Shown: positions 17,536 to 27,035, counted from the first letter of the stretch. The stretch is DNA of 64,000 bases from Pseudalkalibacillus hwajinpoensis (GCF_015234585.1 NZ_JADFCM010000001.1:1116001-1180000), one strand, 5' to 3'. Numbers and translations: made by a program. The notes: generated by a model from the sequence alone, not told the origin.

Positions 17536-18087
17536 TTAGCTTTGTTGATCTTTTGGTAAGAATTCGAATATCTTTCCGCTTTTTATACTTTCAACTAAGT
17601 CATCCAACCAGTGATAGTATTTTTTAGATTCTTCTAATTGATCATAGTGTTTCTTTGCTGTTGCCACGATTTCTGGCGTGCTGGTGGAATCTTTAATTAC
17701 ATCTATGAAATCTTCTTGTGCTTCCTCAATTGCTTCCAAATTCATTTTCACTTCGCGTTCCCACATTTGACAATAGAACGCCATAAAGGAACGAAAGAAA
17801 TTTTTCTCAGCTACATAAGTATGTTTTCGAGAACCTCGCGTAAATGTTTTTTTAACCATTTCGATTTCTTGAAGCTTGCGAACGCTCGTACTCATACTTG
17901 GTTTACTCATACCGAGTTCCGTGCGCATTTCATCAAGTGTCATTTGATCTTTAAAGTACATCGTCGCGTATAAATTAGCGGCAGCTGGTGTTACCCCATA
18001 TAAATCCATCGTTTCCGCAATCGCGCCAATTACTTTATCTTTGGCTTCTTCTATTTTCACTTTGGGTCTTTCAGTAGATTCACTCAT
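17536..18087 (-). CDS. gbsR: Choline-responsive transcriptional repressor GbsR
   Basis: This 183-residue regulator has a MarR/GbsR-type winged helix (residues ~15-95; MTLDEMRTELGMSKPSMSTSVRKLQEIEMVKKTF) and a C-terminal domain rich in aromatic residues (FYCQMWEREV, KKYYHWLDDLVE) that fits binding of choline. In B. subtilis GbsR represses the choline-to-betaine genes until choline is present; the staphylococcal counterpart is CudC. It is divergent from gbsA, with a cluster of GTTAA/TTAAC repeats between them. ATG follows AAGGAGAGACCTA. Confidence 0.9.
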   Translation of the reverse strand: MSESTERPKVKIEEAKDKVIGAIAETMDLYGVTPAAANLYATMYFKDQMTLDEMRTELGMSKPSMSTSVRKLQEIEMVKKTFTRGSRKHTYVAEKNFFRSFMAFYCQMWEREVKMNLEAIEEAQEDFIDVIKDSTSTPEIVATAKKHYDQLEESKKYYHWLDDLVESIKSGKIFEFLPKDQQS

Positions 18088-18118
18088 TAGGTCTCTCCTT
18101 CGATATAAAGTAAATCGT

Positions 18119-18160
18119 GTTAAGTATTTATCAAATTTTCTTTACGAACTTAATGTTAAC
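18119..18160. promoter_or_regulatory. Degenerate GTTAA/TTAAC repeats before gbsR
   Basis: GTTAAGTATTTATCAAAT (18119-18136) resembles the conserved 18-bp motif in its left half, and a separate CTTAATGTTAAC follows at 18149-18160. This could provide weaker autoregulation of gbsR. Confidence 0.4.
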
Positions 18161-18319
18161 TTGTTCAGATGAAATGTCAAATATAAGATTTTAACTTTAT
18201 CTATTATAAATGATTACTACTTTATTAATTATAGCCTTTCCATGTCAGCCTTATTCTTTCTAAACTTTACATGTGAATTTATTTTGACAGCCTTAAAATG
18301 ACGTGTTAACGTTAAGTAT

Positions 18320-18337
18320 GTTAAATAAATTCTTAAC
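18320..18337. promoter_or_regulatory. 18-bp shared operator motif (copy 2, before gbsA)
   Basis: GTTAAATAAATTCTTAAC is the exact reverse complement of the copy at 17417-17434. It lies 36 bp before the gbsA start, a position where a repressor would block elongation. Extra half-sites (GTTAACGTTAAG at 18305-18316, CTTAACTTAA just after) surround it. Confidence 0.68.
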
Positions 18338-18373
18338 AAACTTAACTTAATTTAAAAATTGGAGTTGATAGAT

Positions 18374-19846
18374 ATGAATCTAAAACTACAACAATACATA
18401 AATGGTAAATGGGTAGAAGCGAACTCGGGGAATACACGTACAATTATTAATCCATTTAATCAGGAAGTGATTGCTAGTGTTCCGGAAGGCGATGAATCAG
18501 ATGCAAAAGCAGCGATCGCTGCAGCAAGAGAAGCGTTTGATAACGGAGAATGGGCTTCTACACCAGCAACTGAGCGAGGGGCTATCGTAAGGAAAATTGC
18601 TGAATTTATTGAAAGAGACAAAGAAGAACTAGCTCACTTAGAATCGTTGGATACAGGTAAAACAGTAGAAGAAAGCCGTGGAGACATGGATGATATCGCT
18701 GGAGTATTTCGTTATTTTGCTGAACTAGCAGATAAAGATGGAGGAGAGCTAATCGATTCTCCAGTACCTAACTCGATCAGTAAAGTGGTCCGTGAACCAG
18801 TTGGTGTTTGTGGCCAAATTACTCCTTGGAATTATCCTCTCCTTCAAGCGTCCTGGAAACTAGCTCCTGCGCTTGCGACTGGTAATACGTTGATCATAAA
18901 GCCAAGTGAAATTACACCGCTTACTCATATAAAAGTATTTGAACTGATGGAAGAGGCGGGAGTGCCTGCCGGTGTTGCAAACCTGGTTCTTGGAGCTGGC
19001 GATACAATTGGCGCAGAGCTGTCCAGTAACACGGATGTAGACCTTATTTCATTCACAGGCGGCATTGTGACCGGAAAGAAAATTATGCAAGCTGCAAGCG
19101 TGAATGTGAAGAAACTTGCACTTGAGCTTGGCGGGAAAAACCCGAATGTTATTTTCGCTGATGCTGATTTTGATATTGCAGTGGATCAAGCGTTAAACGG
19201 AGTATTCTTCCACGCAGGACAAATTTGTTCCGCTGGTACAAGACTGATTGTAGAAGAAAGCATTCACGATAAGTTCGTTAACGCGCTTGTTGAGCGAGTG
19301 AAGAAATTCAAACTAGGAAGCGGATTTAATGAAGATACTCAAATGGGTCCTCTTATTTCAGCAGAACACCTTGCGAAAGTAGAAAAGTATGTAGAAGCAG
19401 GGGTTCAAGAAGGTGCTACAGTAGCAGTCGGCGGCAAACGCCCAGAAGATCCTGAATTGCAAAAAGGCTTCTTCTACTTGCCTACGATCTTCACAGATTG
19501 CACAACAGACATGAGTGTTGTACAAGATGAAGGCTTTGGTCCGATTATTACGGTTGAGAAATTCCGTACAGAAGAAGAAGCGGTCAACCTATCGAATGAC
19601 TCGATCTACGGACTTGCTGGCGGCGTCTTTACAAACGATATTGCAAAAGCTGAACGCTGTGCAGCGAAAATGCGCATGGGTACTGTGTGGATCAATGAAT
19701 TCAACCTTTATTTCCCACACGCACCGTGGGGTGGATATAAGCAATCTGGTATTGGGCGCGAACTAGGTAAATTAGGTATGGAAGAATATACAGAAACAAA
19801 GCATATCTTCCAAAACCTTAAGCCTGAAACGTTGAACTGGTTCTAA
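18374..19846 (+). CDS. gbsA: Betaine aldehyde dehydrogenase
   Basis: This 490-residue NAD+-dependent aldehyde dehydrogenase oxidises glycine betaine aldehyde to glycine betaine, the final osmoprotectant step. It matches GbsA over its whole length (YINGKWVEANSG, GQITPWNYPLLQASWK, LELGGKNPN with the catalytic Glu, GQICSAG with the nucleophile Cys, APWGGYKQSG). ATG 18374 follows TTGGAGTTGAT; the in-frame TTG at 18359 overlaps that RBS and is less likely. It is followed 171 bp later by the choline dehydrogenase gene. Inferred control is by GbsR through the repeats upstream. Confidence 0.95.
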   Translation: MNLKLQQYINGKWVEANSGNTRTIINPFNQEVIASVPEGDESDAKAAIAAAREAFDNGEWASTPATERGAIVRKIAEFIERDKEELAHLESLDTGKTVEESRGDMDDIAGVFRYFAELADKDGGELIDSPVPNSISKVVREPVGVCGQITPWNYPLLQASWKLAPALATGNTLIIKPSEITPLTHIKVFELMEEAGVPAGVANLVLGAGDTIGAELSSNTDVDLISFTGGIVTGKKIMQAASVNVKKLALELGGKNPNVIFADADFDIAVDQALNGVFFHAGQICSAGTRLIVEESIHDKFVNALVERVKKFKLGSGFNEDTQMGPLISAEHLAKVEKYVEAGVQEGATVAVGGKRPEDPELQKGFFYLPTIFTDCTTDMSVVQDEGFGPIITVEKFRTEEEAVNLSNDSIYGLAGGVFTNDIAKAERCAAKMRMGTVWINEFNLYFPHAPWGGYKQSGIGRELGKLGMEEYTETKHIFQNLKPETLNWF

Positions 19847-20017
19847 GAGAACGATCTCTTCTTACCATTCTATAAGATGAAATCAAGCTGAGAAATCAGC
19901 TAAACATAAAGAATAGCAAACTAGAAAATACATGTAATAGGGATGAAAAGATACCGGGCATTGCGTTTATTGTCTGAATACCTTTTTTCCTATATCACCA
20001 TCAAGGAGGAACAGAGT

Positions 20018-21700
20018 ATGACTGAATCATATGATTATGTAATCGTTGGTGGCGGTAGTGCGGGTTCTGTACTCGGCAACCGTCTAAGTGAAGATGGAAA
20101 GAAAAGTGTGCTTATATTAGAGGCGGGACGAAGTGATTATTCATGGGATCTCCTGATTCAAATGCCAGCAGCTCTACCTTTCCCATCTGGAAAAGATCTC
20201 TACGATTGGCAATACGAGACGGACCCTGAGCCATACATGAAGGGACGGAATATCCCACATGCTAGAGGAAAGGTGCTCGGCGGTTCTAGTTCTATTAACG
20301 GTATGATCTATCAACGCGGAAATCCGATGGACTATGAACGATGGGGAGCTGACACTGGCATGGAAGCGTGGAATTTTGCGCACTGCCTTCCATATTTCAA
20401 GCGTTTGGAAAATGCTCTGGCATCACCGGATGATGATCTTCGCGGTCACGACGGTCCGATCAAATTAGAACGCGGACCTGCCAAAAATCCATTATTCCAG
20501 GCATTCTTCAATGCAGGTGTAGAAGCTGGTTATTCACGCACTCCAGATGTGAACGGCTTTCGTCAGGAAGGCTTCGGCCCATTTGATAAGCATGTGTACA
20601 AAGGTCAACGTCTGTCCGCTTCACGTGCCTACCTACATCCATTTATGGATCGTGAGAACTTAACGGTTAGAACGCGTGCTTTTGTTTCGAGCATCGACTT
20701 CGATGGTACCCGTGCCAAAGGATTGACGTATCGTCGAAACGGAAAAACCCATCAAGTTGAAGCAGGTGAAGTAATTCTTTCAGGCGGTGCGATAGCAACG
20801 CCGCAAATGCTTCAACTAGCAGGTATTGGGGATGCTAAACATCTTCGCTCTCTTGACATCGAACCGATCGTAGACCTTCCTGGTGTAGGCGAAAACCTTC
20901 AGGATCACCTCGAAGTCTATGTGCAACACACATGTCCAGAGCCTGTTTCTGAACAGCCTAACCTAAGTAAAGCGCGTATGCCTTGGATTGGCTTGCAGTG
21001 GATGCTAAACCGTACGGGCCCTGCGGCGACAAACCACTTTGAAGGTGGGGGATTCGTTCGTTCTAACGAGGATGTTGACTATCCGAACTTGATGTTCCAC
21101 TTCCTTCCTGTAGCGGTACGTTACGATGGTCAAAAAGCAGCTACAAAACATGGCTTCCAAGTACACATCGGACCTATGTACTCTGATGCACGCGGATCAT
21201 TAAAGATTCGCTCGAAAGATCCTAAAGAGCATCCGAGCATGGTTTACAACTACCTTTCTACTGAACAGGACAAACGCGAGTGGGTGGAAGCGATAAGAGT
21301 TACTCGTAATATTATGTCTCAACCAGCCTTAAAGAAATATAATGGCGGCGAAATTTCCCCTGGACCTTCTGTTAAAACAGACGAGGAAATCCTTGAATGG
21401 GTGAAAGAAGATGCTGAGACGGCACTTCACCCATCATGTACATGCAAAATGGGGCCAAAGTCAGATCCTATGGCTGTTGTGGACCCAGAAACGATGAAAG
21501 TTCACGGAGTGGAAAATCTACGAGTGGTCGATGCATCTGCCATGCCTTACGTTACAAACGGCAACATCCATGCACCTGTATTGATGTTAGCGGAAAAGGC
21601 AGCAGACCTCATCCTTGGTCGTAAACCGCTTGATCCAATTGATGCTGATTTCTATCGTCATGGCGTTCATCCGGCAGATGCTGGAACAGTAACTAAATAA
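20018..21700 (+). CDS. betA: Choline dehydrogenase (GMC oxidoreductase)
   Basis: This 560-residue FAD enzyme converts choline to betaine aldehyde. The N-terminal [15 protein letters not shown] dinucleotide fold, the GMC signatures ([35 protein letters not shown]) and C-terminal [11 protein letters not shown] plus [19 protein letters not shown] with the active-site His support BetA. Bacillus subtilis uses an iron alcohol dehydrogenase (GbsB) for this step; the arrangement here is like the staphylococcal cud locus (regulator, BADH, flavin choline dehydrogenase). The start is ATG 20018 behind AAGGAGGAACAGAGT; the in-frame start at 19943 lacks an RBS. Confidence 0.93.
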   Translation: MTESYDYVIVGGGSAGSVLGNRLSEDGKKSVLILEAGRSDYSWDLLIQMPAALPFPSGKDLYDWQYETDPEPYMKGRNIPHARGKVLGGSSSINGMIYQRGNPMDYERWGADTGMEAWNFAHCLPYFKRLENALASPDDDLRGHDGPIKLERGPAKNPLFQAFFNAGVEAGYSRTPDVNGFRQEGFGPFDKHVYKGQRLSASRAYLHPFMDRENLTVRTRAFVSSIDFDGTRAKGLTYRRNGKTHQVEAGEVILSGGAIATPQMLQLAGIGDAKHLRSLDIEPIVDLPGVGENLQDHLEVYVQHTCPEPVSEQPNLSKARMPWIGLQWMLNRTGPAATNHFEGGGFVRSNEDVDYPNLMFHFLPVAVRYDGQKAATKHGFQVHIGPMYSDARGSLKIRSKDPKEHPSMVYNYLSTEQDKREWVEAIRVTRNIMSQPALKKYNGGEISPGPSVKTDEEILEWVKEDAETALHPSCTCKMGPKSDPMAVVDPETMKVHGVENLRVVDASAMPYVTNGNIHAPVLMLAEKAADLILGRKPLDPIDADFYRHGVHPADAGTVTK

Positions 21701-21712
21701 CGCTTTCTATGA

Positions 21713-21778
21713 GAAGGCCTCTTTCAAAGTGTATGTGCTCGTGAAGCATACATTTATGAGAGAGTGCCTTCTTTTTTA
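21713..21778 (+). terminator. Terminator of gbsA-betA
   Basis: AGAAGGC pairs with GCCTTCT around an inner hairpin (GTATGTGCTCGTGAAGCATAC), followed by TTTTTTATCTTTTT. Confidence 0.75.
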
Positions 21779-22343
21779 TCTTTTTAAATAAACACAAGTT
21801 TTCAAGAAAATAGGTCAGTTATAAATCCGATTCAGCTAGAAAGGTTTAAGATTTTTTCGTTTTCCTAAAACCGCGTCCGCAATTTTAAGTGGTTAATAGG
21901 CGGATGTAGATGATTTGAAAAGTTAAAAGTAAAGGGGAGTAAAGGTTTTTTTGAAATTCGTTCATCTAGAAAGAAATGCCTCTAAATTTAAGAAGCATTA
22001 AGTTGGGAGTGCGAGGTATTCTTCAAGCAGAATAACGCTATAAAGAGAGGGATAGTCATCCAGTTATGTGGGTAGTAGCAGACACCTATTGATTGAGATG
22101 TGCTCATCTGAAGAATACTTAGCAATTCTAGTTAATCAAATGTCTGTAACTCTTAAGGTGCAACAACACTTCAGCGGTCCTCTCAAGAAACAATATTGTA
22201 AGTAGAAGAATTATCCCTAATTAGTGGCAAAGTATCTTGTATGCCACCAAGTGTTGTTTAGAAGTCCAGTGCTAATCCTTATTGATGATTCACTCTTCTC
22301 TTATATCGCTAATTTAATAACTAATGGAAGAATAATAACAAAA
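21779..22343. other. Gene-free stretch
   Basis: No coding frame or recognisable element was found. One small hairpin (TGGCA...TGCCA, near 22222-22244) has no T run. Confidence 0.5.
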
Positions 22344-22384
22344 AAACGGCTTACTTCATTAAAGTTAATGAAGTAAGCCGTTTG
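22344..22384. terminator. Terminator of the choline-transporter-like gene
   Basis: AAACGGCTTACTTCATTAA and its reverse complement (arms ~18 bp) are flanked by A and T runs, so it works in both directions. It lies 83 bp beyond the minus-strand transporter stop. Confidence 0.85.
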
Positions 22385-22466
22385 CTACTTAATGTACTAT
22401 CCTAAATCAAGATTATGAATGACGATTGAGTCGATATAAATCATAACCGTCATCTCACTCTTAGAC

Positions 22467-24095
22467 CTATGAAGCAATCTTCTCATTACCGTTCTCTCTC
22501 TCTTCTGGCATCAAGAGAGGTTTAGGTGGACACATTTTCTTGGTCATTTTAGATACAACGATAATCGTTACTAAGCCTGCAACCATTGCAAGTGTTCGAA
22601 ATGGGAACAGTACCACACCATCTTCGATCATAGGATATGGCAGGAAGACTGGGAGTCCAATGATTGGTTCTCCGCCACCTATTCGAAGTATGAAAGAAAC
22701 GATTAAACCTGCAATCGAACCATATTTATTCGCATCTTTAAAGAATAAAGCGGTTGTTAACTGAGGGAATAAAATAACATAAACAAGGTCTGCAGCAAGA
22801 TACCATAAAGCGTAAACACTTTGAACATTTAGTGCAATGATGGTGGCTGCAATTCCAACCAGGATGATCGAGCGCTTAATCATTTTCTTAAGTTGATCGC
22901 TTGATGCATTAGGTTTGAAAAGTGGTCGATACACATTCCAAGCAGCCATTGAAGATGCTGAAAGAATGGAAGAATCCATTGATGACATTACGGCTGCGGC
23001 AAGAGCTCCCAATCCAATTGCGCCGATAATATCAGGCGTTAAATATTGCAAGACAAAAGGAAGGATCATAGATGGATTATCAGGTGCGTTTACACCGAGA
23101 CTTGCCCAATCTGTATCCAATCCGATAGCACCGATAATAACGGCCGGTATCGCTGCAATAATACAGATAAACCCTGCTATGATTGAAAGCCACATGGCAG
23201 TGTTCTCCGATTTAGCTGAAAGAACGCGTTGGAAATAGACCTGCCATGGTATACCACCGAATATAAGTAGCAAAGCAAAGTCCCACCAATTCCAATAATA
23301 GTTCCCCCACTCAGGATCTTTCCACCCGTCTAATGGAGGGAAGAGACTTGCATAGCTCCCCATATCTGATTGATAGTGGTTCCAAACCGAACTTAATCCG
23401 CCTACTTCTGACAGGGCAAATGGAAGTACTAAGAACAGTCCTATCATGACAGCGAGCATTTGAAAAACATCTGTAAATGCTACTGACCACATGCCTCCTA
23501 CGACAGTATACGCAACTGCAATAATAGCTGATAGAATAATAGATGTTTGAAAGTCTAATCCTAGAATCGTTCCAAAAGTTGTTCCTAAAGCTGTTAAGAT
23601 CGCACCACTCCAAAAAACTTCACCTAATAGAGCGGGGAGATATAAGACACCAGCAACTTTTTTTCCGAATCGCTGTTCAAGTGGATCAATCATTGTCATA
23701 AATTCGTATCGACGCATTTTTCTAGCATAGAAGATACCACCGATAATTAAACTTAGCGCATAACCCCACGGGGCCTGAGCCCATGCTAAACCAAGTGAAT
23801 ATGTTGATTCTGCTGTACCAGATATGTAACCGCCGCCAACCCAGGTTGCGGCCATTGTAAACATTGAAATCCATAGTGGTAAAGAGCGTTTCGCTACCAT
23901 CATATCTGATGCAGATTCAGATTTACCACTAGCCATGAATGCCCCAATATAATAGATTACTCCGTAAAATACTAACATAGCAATAAATGATCCCCAGTTA
24001 ATATTAGAACTAGTCGTTCCTAAATAAATAAACATCACCAATATGGCTGCTACAAATGTACCGATTTTTAGTAGATTTCCTTTTTTTTCACTCAA
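22467..24095 (-). CDS. SSS-family transporter resembling high-affinity choline transporter CHT1
   Basis: This 542-residue sodium:solute symporter has about 13 membrane helices. Segments such as FTMAATWVGGGYISGTAE, GLAWAQAPWGYALSLI, LFGGIPWQVYFQRVLSAKS, AAVMSSMDSSILSASSM and LRIGGGEP are, from memory, nearly the same as in the animal SLC5A7 neuronal choline transporter, including the GGGYI/NGTAE-type substrate region. With gbsR, gbsA and betA alongside, Na+-driven choline uptake is the best inference. The start is TTG at 24093-24095 behind AGGTGAAGGTA. The upstream region carries copy 3 of the shared 18-bp operator, 196 bp before the start. Related PutP-type substrates (proline) are less likely given the motif agreement. 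Confidence 0.85.
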   Translation of the reverse strand: MSEKKGNLLKIGTFVAAILVMFIYLGTTSSNINWGSFIAMLVFYGVIYYIGAFMASGKSESASDMMVAKRSLPLWISMFTMAATWVGGGYISGTAESTYSLGLAWAQAPWGYALSLIIGGIFYARKMRRYEFMTMIDPLEQRFGKKVAGVLYLPALLGEVFWSGAILTALGTTFGTILGLDFQTSIILSAIIAVAYTVVGGMWSVAFTDVFQMLAVMIGLFLVLPFALSEVGGLSSVWNHYQSDMGSYASLFPPLDGWKDPEWGNYYWNWWDFALLLIFGGIPWQVYFQRVLSAKSENTAMWLSIIAGFICIIAAIPAVIIGAIGLDTDWASLGVNAPDNPSMILPFVLQYLTPDIIGAIGLGALAAAVMSSMDSSILSASSMAAWNVYRPLFKPNASSDQLKKMIKRSIILVGIAATIIALNVQSVYALWYLAADLVYVILFPQLTTALFFKDANKYGSIAGLIVSFILRIGGGEPIIGLPVFLPYPMIEDGVVLFPFRTLAMVAGLVTIIVVSKMTKKMCPPKPLLMPEERENGNEKIAS

Positions 24096-24290
24096 ATACC
24101 TTCACCTCAAGAAAATTTTAAGTTAAAACCTTTTTTAAGCTTCGATTCAAATCGTATTCGCTCCCCGCTTTCTTTTTACTTTCTTCTTTATTATTGATTT
24201 TTTACTTCTCAAACTTAAGGGAGTTGTTCCGTTGCTTTATCATTTACTTCCTTCACTTTCCAGTTTCCCCTTCCATTCAAAATTAATTAT

Positions 24291-24308
24291 GTTAAATATT
24301 TTCTTAAC
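24291..24308. promoter_or_regulatory. 18-bp shared operator motif (copy 3, before the transporter)
   Basis: GTTAAATATTTTCTTAAC differs from the gbsA copy only in the central bases. It is the exact reverse complement of the copy at 24571-24588, so the transporter/TetR intergenic region holds a facing pair. Confidence 0.65.
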
Positions 24309-24570
24309 GTATTTAATAATAAATATTACATGATTAGATTTCCTTGTCAAATGTACACAAATATAGAAGGTGGCTAATTTCACTTCATTTTCCTAATAGA
24401 ATGGTCAACCAGCTTAGTGGATATATGCGTTTGATTTCCTCGACGGATTCACCTTCCTGACCATCTTATTCATTCTTATTCTCCATACTGAAAACCTAGT
24501 TTTAGAAGAAGCATTTGAACCCTTTTGACAGATAAAACCTTAAATGATAGCATTTAAGGTTGTTGGAAGT

Positions 24571-24588
24571 GTTAAGAAAATATTTAAC
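24571..24588. promoter_or_regulatory. 18-bp shared operator motif (copy 4, before the TetR gene)
   Basis: GTTAAGAAAATATTTAAC stands 188 bp before the tetR-family start. It implies that this regulator is also under GbsR-like control. Confidence 0.62.
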
Positions 24589-24775
24589 AAAGTAAATCTT
24601 AATTCTGATAAGGAATTTTTTTCTGTTGGCTCGAGAGCACAGTGAGTAGTGGAAATAGGGCTAGTGATGAAGCAATTCATGAAAGTTACATCTTATATAT
24701 GAAAGAGAAGATAATAGGGGTAAATGATGCTACAAATGAGCTTATAAGTCTGAAATATGTAAGGAGGGATCGTAA

Positions 24776-25369
24776 ATGCCATCTACCAAGTCGCCTATGA
24801 GTGAACGTATAGAACGAGCAGCTCTGCCCATGTTTGCGAGAAAAGGTTTTGAAGGAACATCATTGAGCAAAATTGCTAAAAGTGTCGGGATTAAAAAACC
24901 TTCCTTATATGCTCATTTTGATAGTAAGGAAGATCTATTTCTTGCTATCCTCCAAAAAGTGAATCGAGATTATCGGGATTTTCTAGAACTGCAAGTACAT
25001 AATTATCGCAACATGGCCACGGATCGGCAGTTATATTGCTTGTTGAAAGACCATTCAACTTATCTTGAAAGTGAAGATCTTGGACTTCTATTTAAGAGGT
25101 TCATGCTTTTCCCACCACTAGTATTAAAAGATACACTTAATGAACAATTTATTAAATCAGAGGAAGCACTAAGGGATGTATTGATTGCTATCGTAAAAGA
25201 AGGGAAGCAAAAAGGAGACATTCAGGCGGAACAAGATGAGGTAATCGATGCTTATATATGCCTCCTTGATGGCACGTTTGAACAGCTTTTTTATTATTCG
25301 AAAGTGGAACATGAGGAGCGTCTTCAAAACGCCTGGCGAATTTTCTGGAGAGGAATTCAAGGGTGTTAG
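24776..25369 (+). CDS. TetR family transcriptional regulator
   Basis: This 197-residue regulator has a typical TetR DNA-binding domain at residues ~10-55 (ERAALPMFARKGFEGTSLSKIAKSVGIKKPSLYAHFDSKEDLF). The C-terminal ligand domain is not diagnostic. It is divergent from the choline-transporter-like gene and preceded by the shared operator, so it may link choline uptake to another process; similarity to BetI is not specific enough to name it so. RBS AAGGAGGGATCGTAA precedes ATG 24776. Confidence 0.85.
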   Translation: MPSTKSPMSERIERAALPMFARKGFEGTSLSKIAKSVGIKKPSLYAHFDSKEDLFLAILQKVNRDYRDFLELQVHNYRNMATDRQLYCLLKDHSTYLESEDLGLLFKRFMLFPPLVLKDTLNEQFIKSEEALRDVLIAIVKEGKQKGDIQAEQDEVIDAYICLLDGTFEQLFYYSKVEHEERLQNAWRIFWRGIQGC

Positions 25370-25514
25370 AAATTATTTACTAGGAGAACGGTTCAAAATC
25401 AATTAAGAGGTTGCTTGTCTCTATATGCTTAGAGAGAAAAGAAACTTTAACATTTGCTGGTTTAATGACTAAGTAAATAATAATAAATAGCCGACGAATT
25501 AAAAATGTTCTTAT

Positions 25515-25551
25515 GAAACCGATCGGTCTATAAATTAGTCCGATCGGTTTC
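25515..25551. repeat. Paired ACCGATCGGT palindromes between convergent genes
   Basis: GAAACCGATCGG (25515-25526) and CCGATCGGTTTC (25540-25551) form a perfect 12-bp inverted repeat. The left arm runs into GTCT, so a complete ACCGATCGGT self-palindrome of the TetR-operator type is present. No T run follows. It lies 145 bp downstream of the tetR-family gene and downstream of the protease gene, an odd position for an operator; it may be a hairpin end for either gene. Confidence 0.5.
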
Positions 25552-25649
25552 TATATTCCCTGTCAGGTATGCATTTCTCGGGCGATTAATGGAGGGGTAA
25601 GCAAGACGAGAAAAAAGTAGAAGTGTGGCGCAACTCACCCCTCATCAAT

Positions 25650-27035
25650 TCATTGATATATCTCAATATGCTTAATCTTATAATCCCCATATTCATCTGT
25701 CACAACATAATAGTCCTTGGTTCGTTCATACATGCTCCATTCCCCAGCCGCATTCATAAAATCAAAAACTTCATAGGTGCTAACGATCGCTTGATCAGTC
25801 TGCATGTCAATATTGGTTACATCATTTAACGTGAATTTAAAGACCATTCCCTGACCGCTTATCTCGTCAAGGTAGTTAGCCATTTCATAATATGCCTGAC
25901 TGTCATACAAAAGCTGGTCTTCAATATAACCAAAGTCTTCATCTCGCAATGCCGTTTCATAGTTCCCTCTAAAATTGATGATGAAGTTAGCGAGGCTTGC
26001 TTCATCATATGGAACATCGTACGTGTCTTCTTCCTCTTCTGCATATTCATCATACACTGAAGCCTCATTGTAGTAGTTAAAGGTGCTGGCGACTTCATTT
26101 TCATCCATTGGCGATTGCGACCAGTTCGTTAAGAGATCCGTCATTGTGTATATTGGGATTGAGAAGGCGATGGATTCATCGCTCGTTAACAGGGCGGAGT
26201 TAATGCCGATCACTTTTCCTGTCTTTCCATCTAACAATGGACCTCCGCTGCTTCCGGGTGAAACTTGGGCATCGATTTGATAGACGTTTTCGTATTGAAA
26301 TTCGGATTCAAATGAACGGTCAAGCCCGGTGAGATATCCGATTGATGCTGTGTTTTCTAACCCTTGGGGGCTTCCAAGTGCGATTACTTCTGTTCCAACT
26401 TCTGATTCTTTCATTTCCATCTCCAAAGGAGAAGTACCTTTTAAATTCTGTACTTCAATTAGAGCGACATCATACTGATTAGAGATGCCAATCACCTTGC
26501 CATTCATTTCTCGTCCATCCTGATCACGCAAGGTGACATCAATATAGCCTGCCACTACATGTGCATTGGTTACAACTGTTCCATTATCCTGAAACAAGAA
26601 GCCAGAACCAAGCTGATCCTCCGTTAAAATGGTATACACTTTTGTTTGTGCTTCACGTATAATTTCTTTCTTATCTTTTTCTATAGGTGTTTGAGGGGAG
26701 GGGACTTTCTCTTCTGACTTACTCTTTTCCTTAGGAACGCTTGGTGTTGTTTGGGGACTCGCTTCTTTTTCTTCTTTTGGTTCTTCCTCTAGTTTAGTAG
26801 ATTCAGAGATGGTTTCGACTGGGGATTGAATTGTCTCTTCTCCTGTTGTTTCGTCTGTTCGTTCTTTATCAAGAACGAAAACGTAAATAAAGACACCGCT
26901 TATTAATAAAAAGGTAAGGATGAAACCGGTCAACCACCATCGACTCCTCTGCTGATCCCTTGCATATGAGTGACCACACTGGCTGCAAAACCGAGCATTC
27001 TCTATGTTTTTCGTCCCGCACTTCGGACAAAACAT
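25650..27035 (-). CDS. Zinc-ribbon, membrane-anchored trypsin-like serine protease
   Basis: This 461-residue protein starts with a zinc ribbon (CPKCG...CSQCG, residues ~3-20), then one membrane helix (~34-56), an extracellular Glu/Lys/Pro-rich linker (~60-130) and a trypsin/HtrA-like domain (~135-310). The catalytic triad is visible as His in TNAHVV, Asp in YDVALIEV and Ser in SPGSSGGPL. No PDZ domain follows; instead the C-terminus (~345-461) resembles the NTF2-like tail of TcaA/YrkC-type zinc-ribbon proteins. The start MFCPKC at 27035 follows AAGGAGGAGATGATT; an upstream in-frame ATG at 27053 would overlap that RBS. A role in envelope stress sensing is plausible but not shown. Confidence 0.82.
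   Translation of the reverse strand: MFCPKCGTKNIENARFCSQCGHSYARDQQRSRWWLTGFILTFLLISGVFIYVFVLDKERTDETTGEETIQSPVETISESTKLEEEPKEEKEASPQTTPSVPKEKSKSEEKVPSPQTPIEKDKKEIIREAQTKVYTILTEDQLGSGFLFQDNGTVVTNAHVVAGYIDVTLRDQDGREMNGKVIGISNQYDVALIEVQNLKGTSPLEMEMKESEVGTEVIALGSPQGLENTASIGYLTGLDRSFESEFQYENVYQIDAQVSPGSSGGPLLDGKTGKVIGINSALLTSDESIAFSIPIYTMTDLLTNWSQSPMDENEVASTFNYYNEASVYDEYAEEEEDTYDVPYDEASLANFIINFRGNYETALRDEDFGYIEDQLLYDSQAYYEMANYLDEISGQGMVFKFTLNDVTNIDMQTDQAIVSTYEVFDFMNAAGEWSMYERTKDYYVVTDEYGDYKIKHIEIYQ

Noticed and set aside
22221..22246. Small hairpin TGGCA...TGCCA as a terminator or small RNA
   Set aside because: The stem is short, there is no T run, and no neighbouring promoter could be identified.
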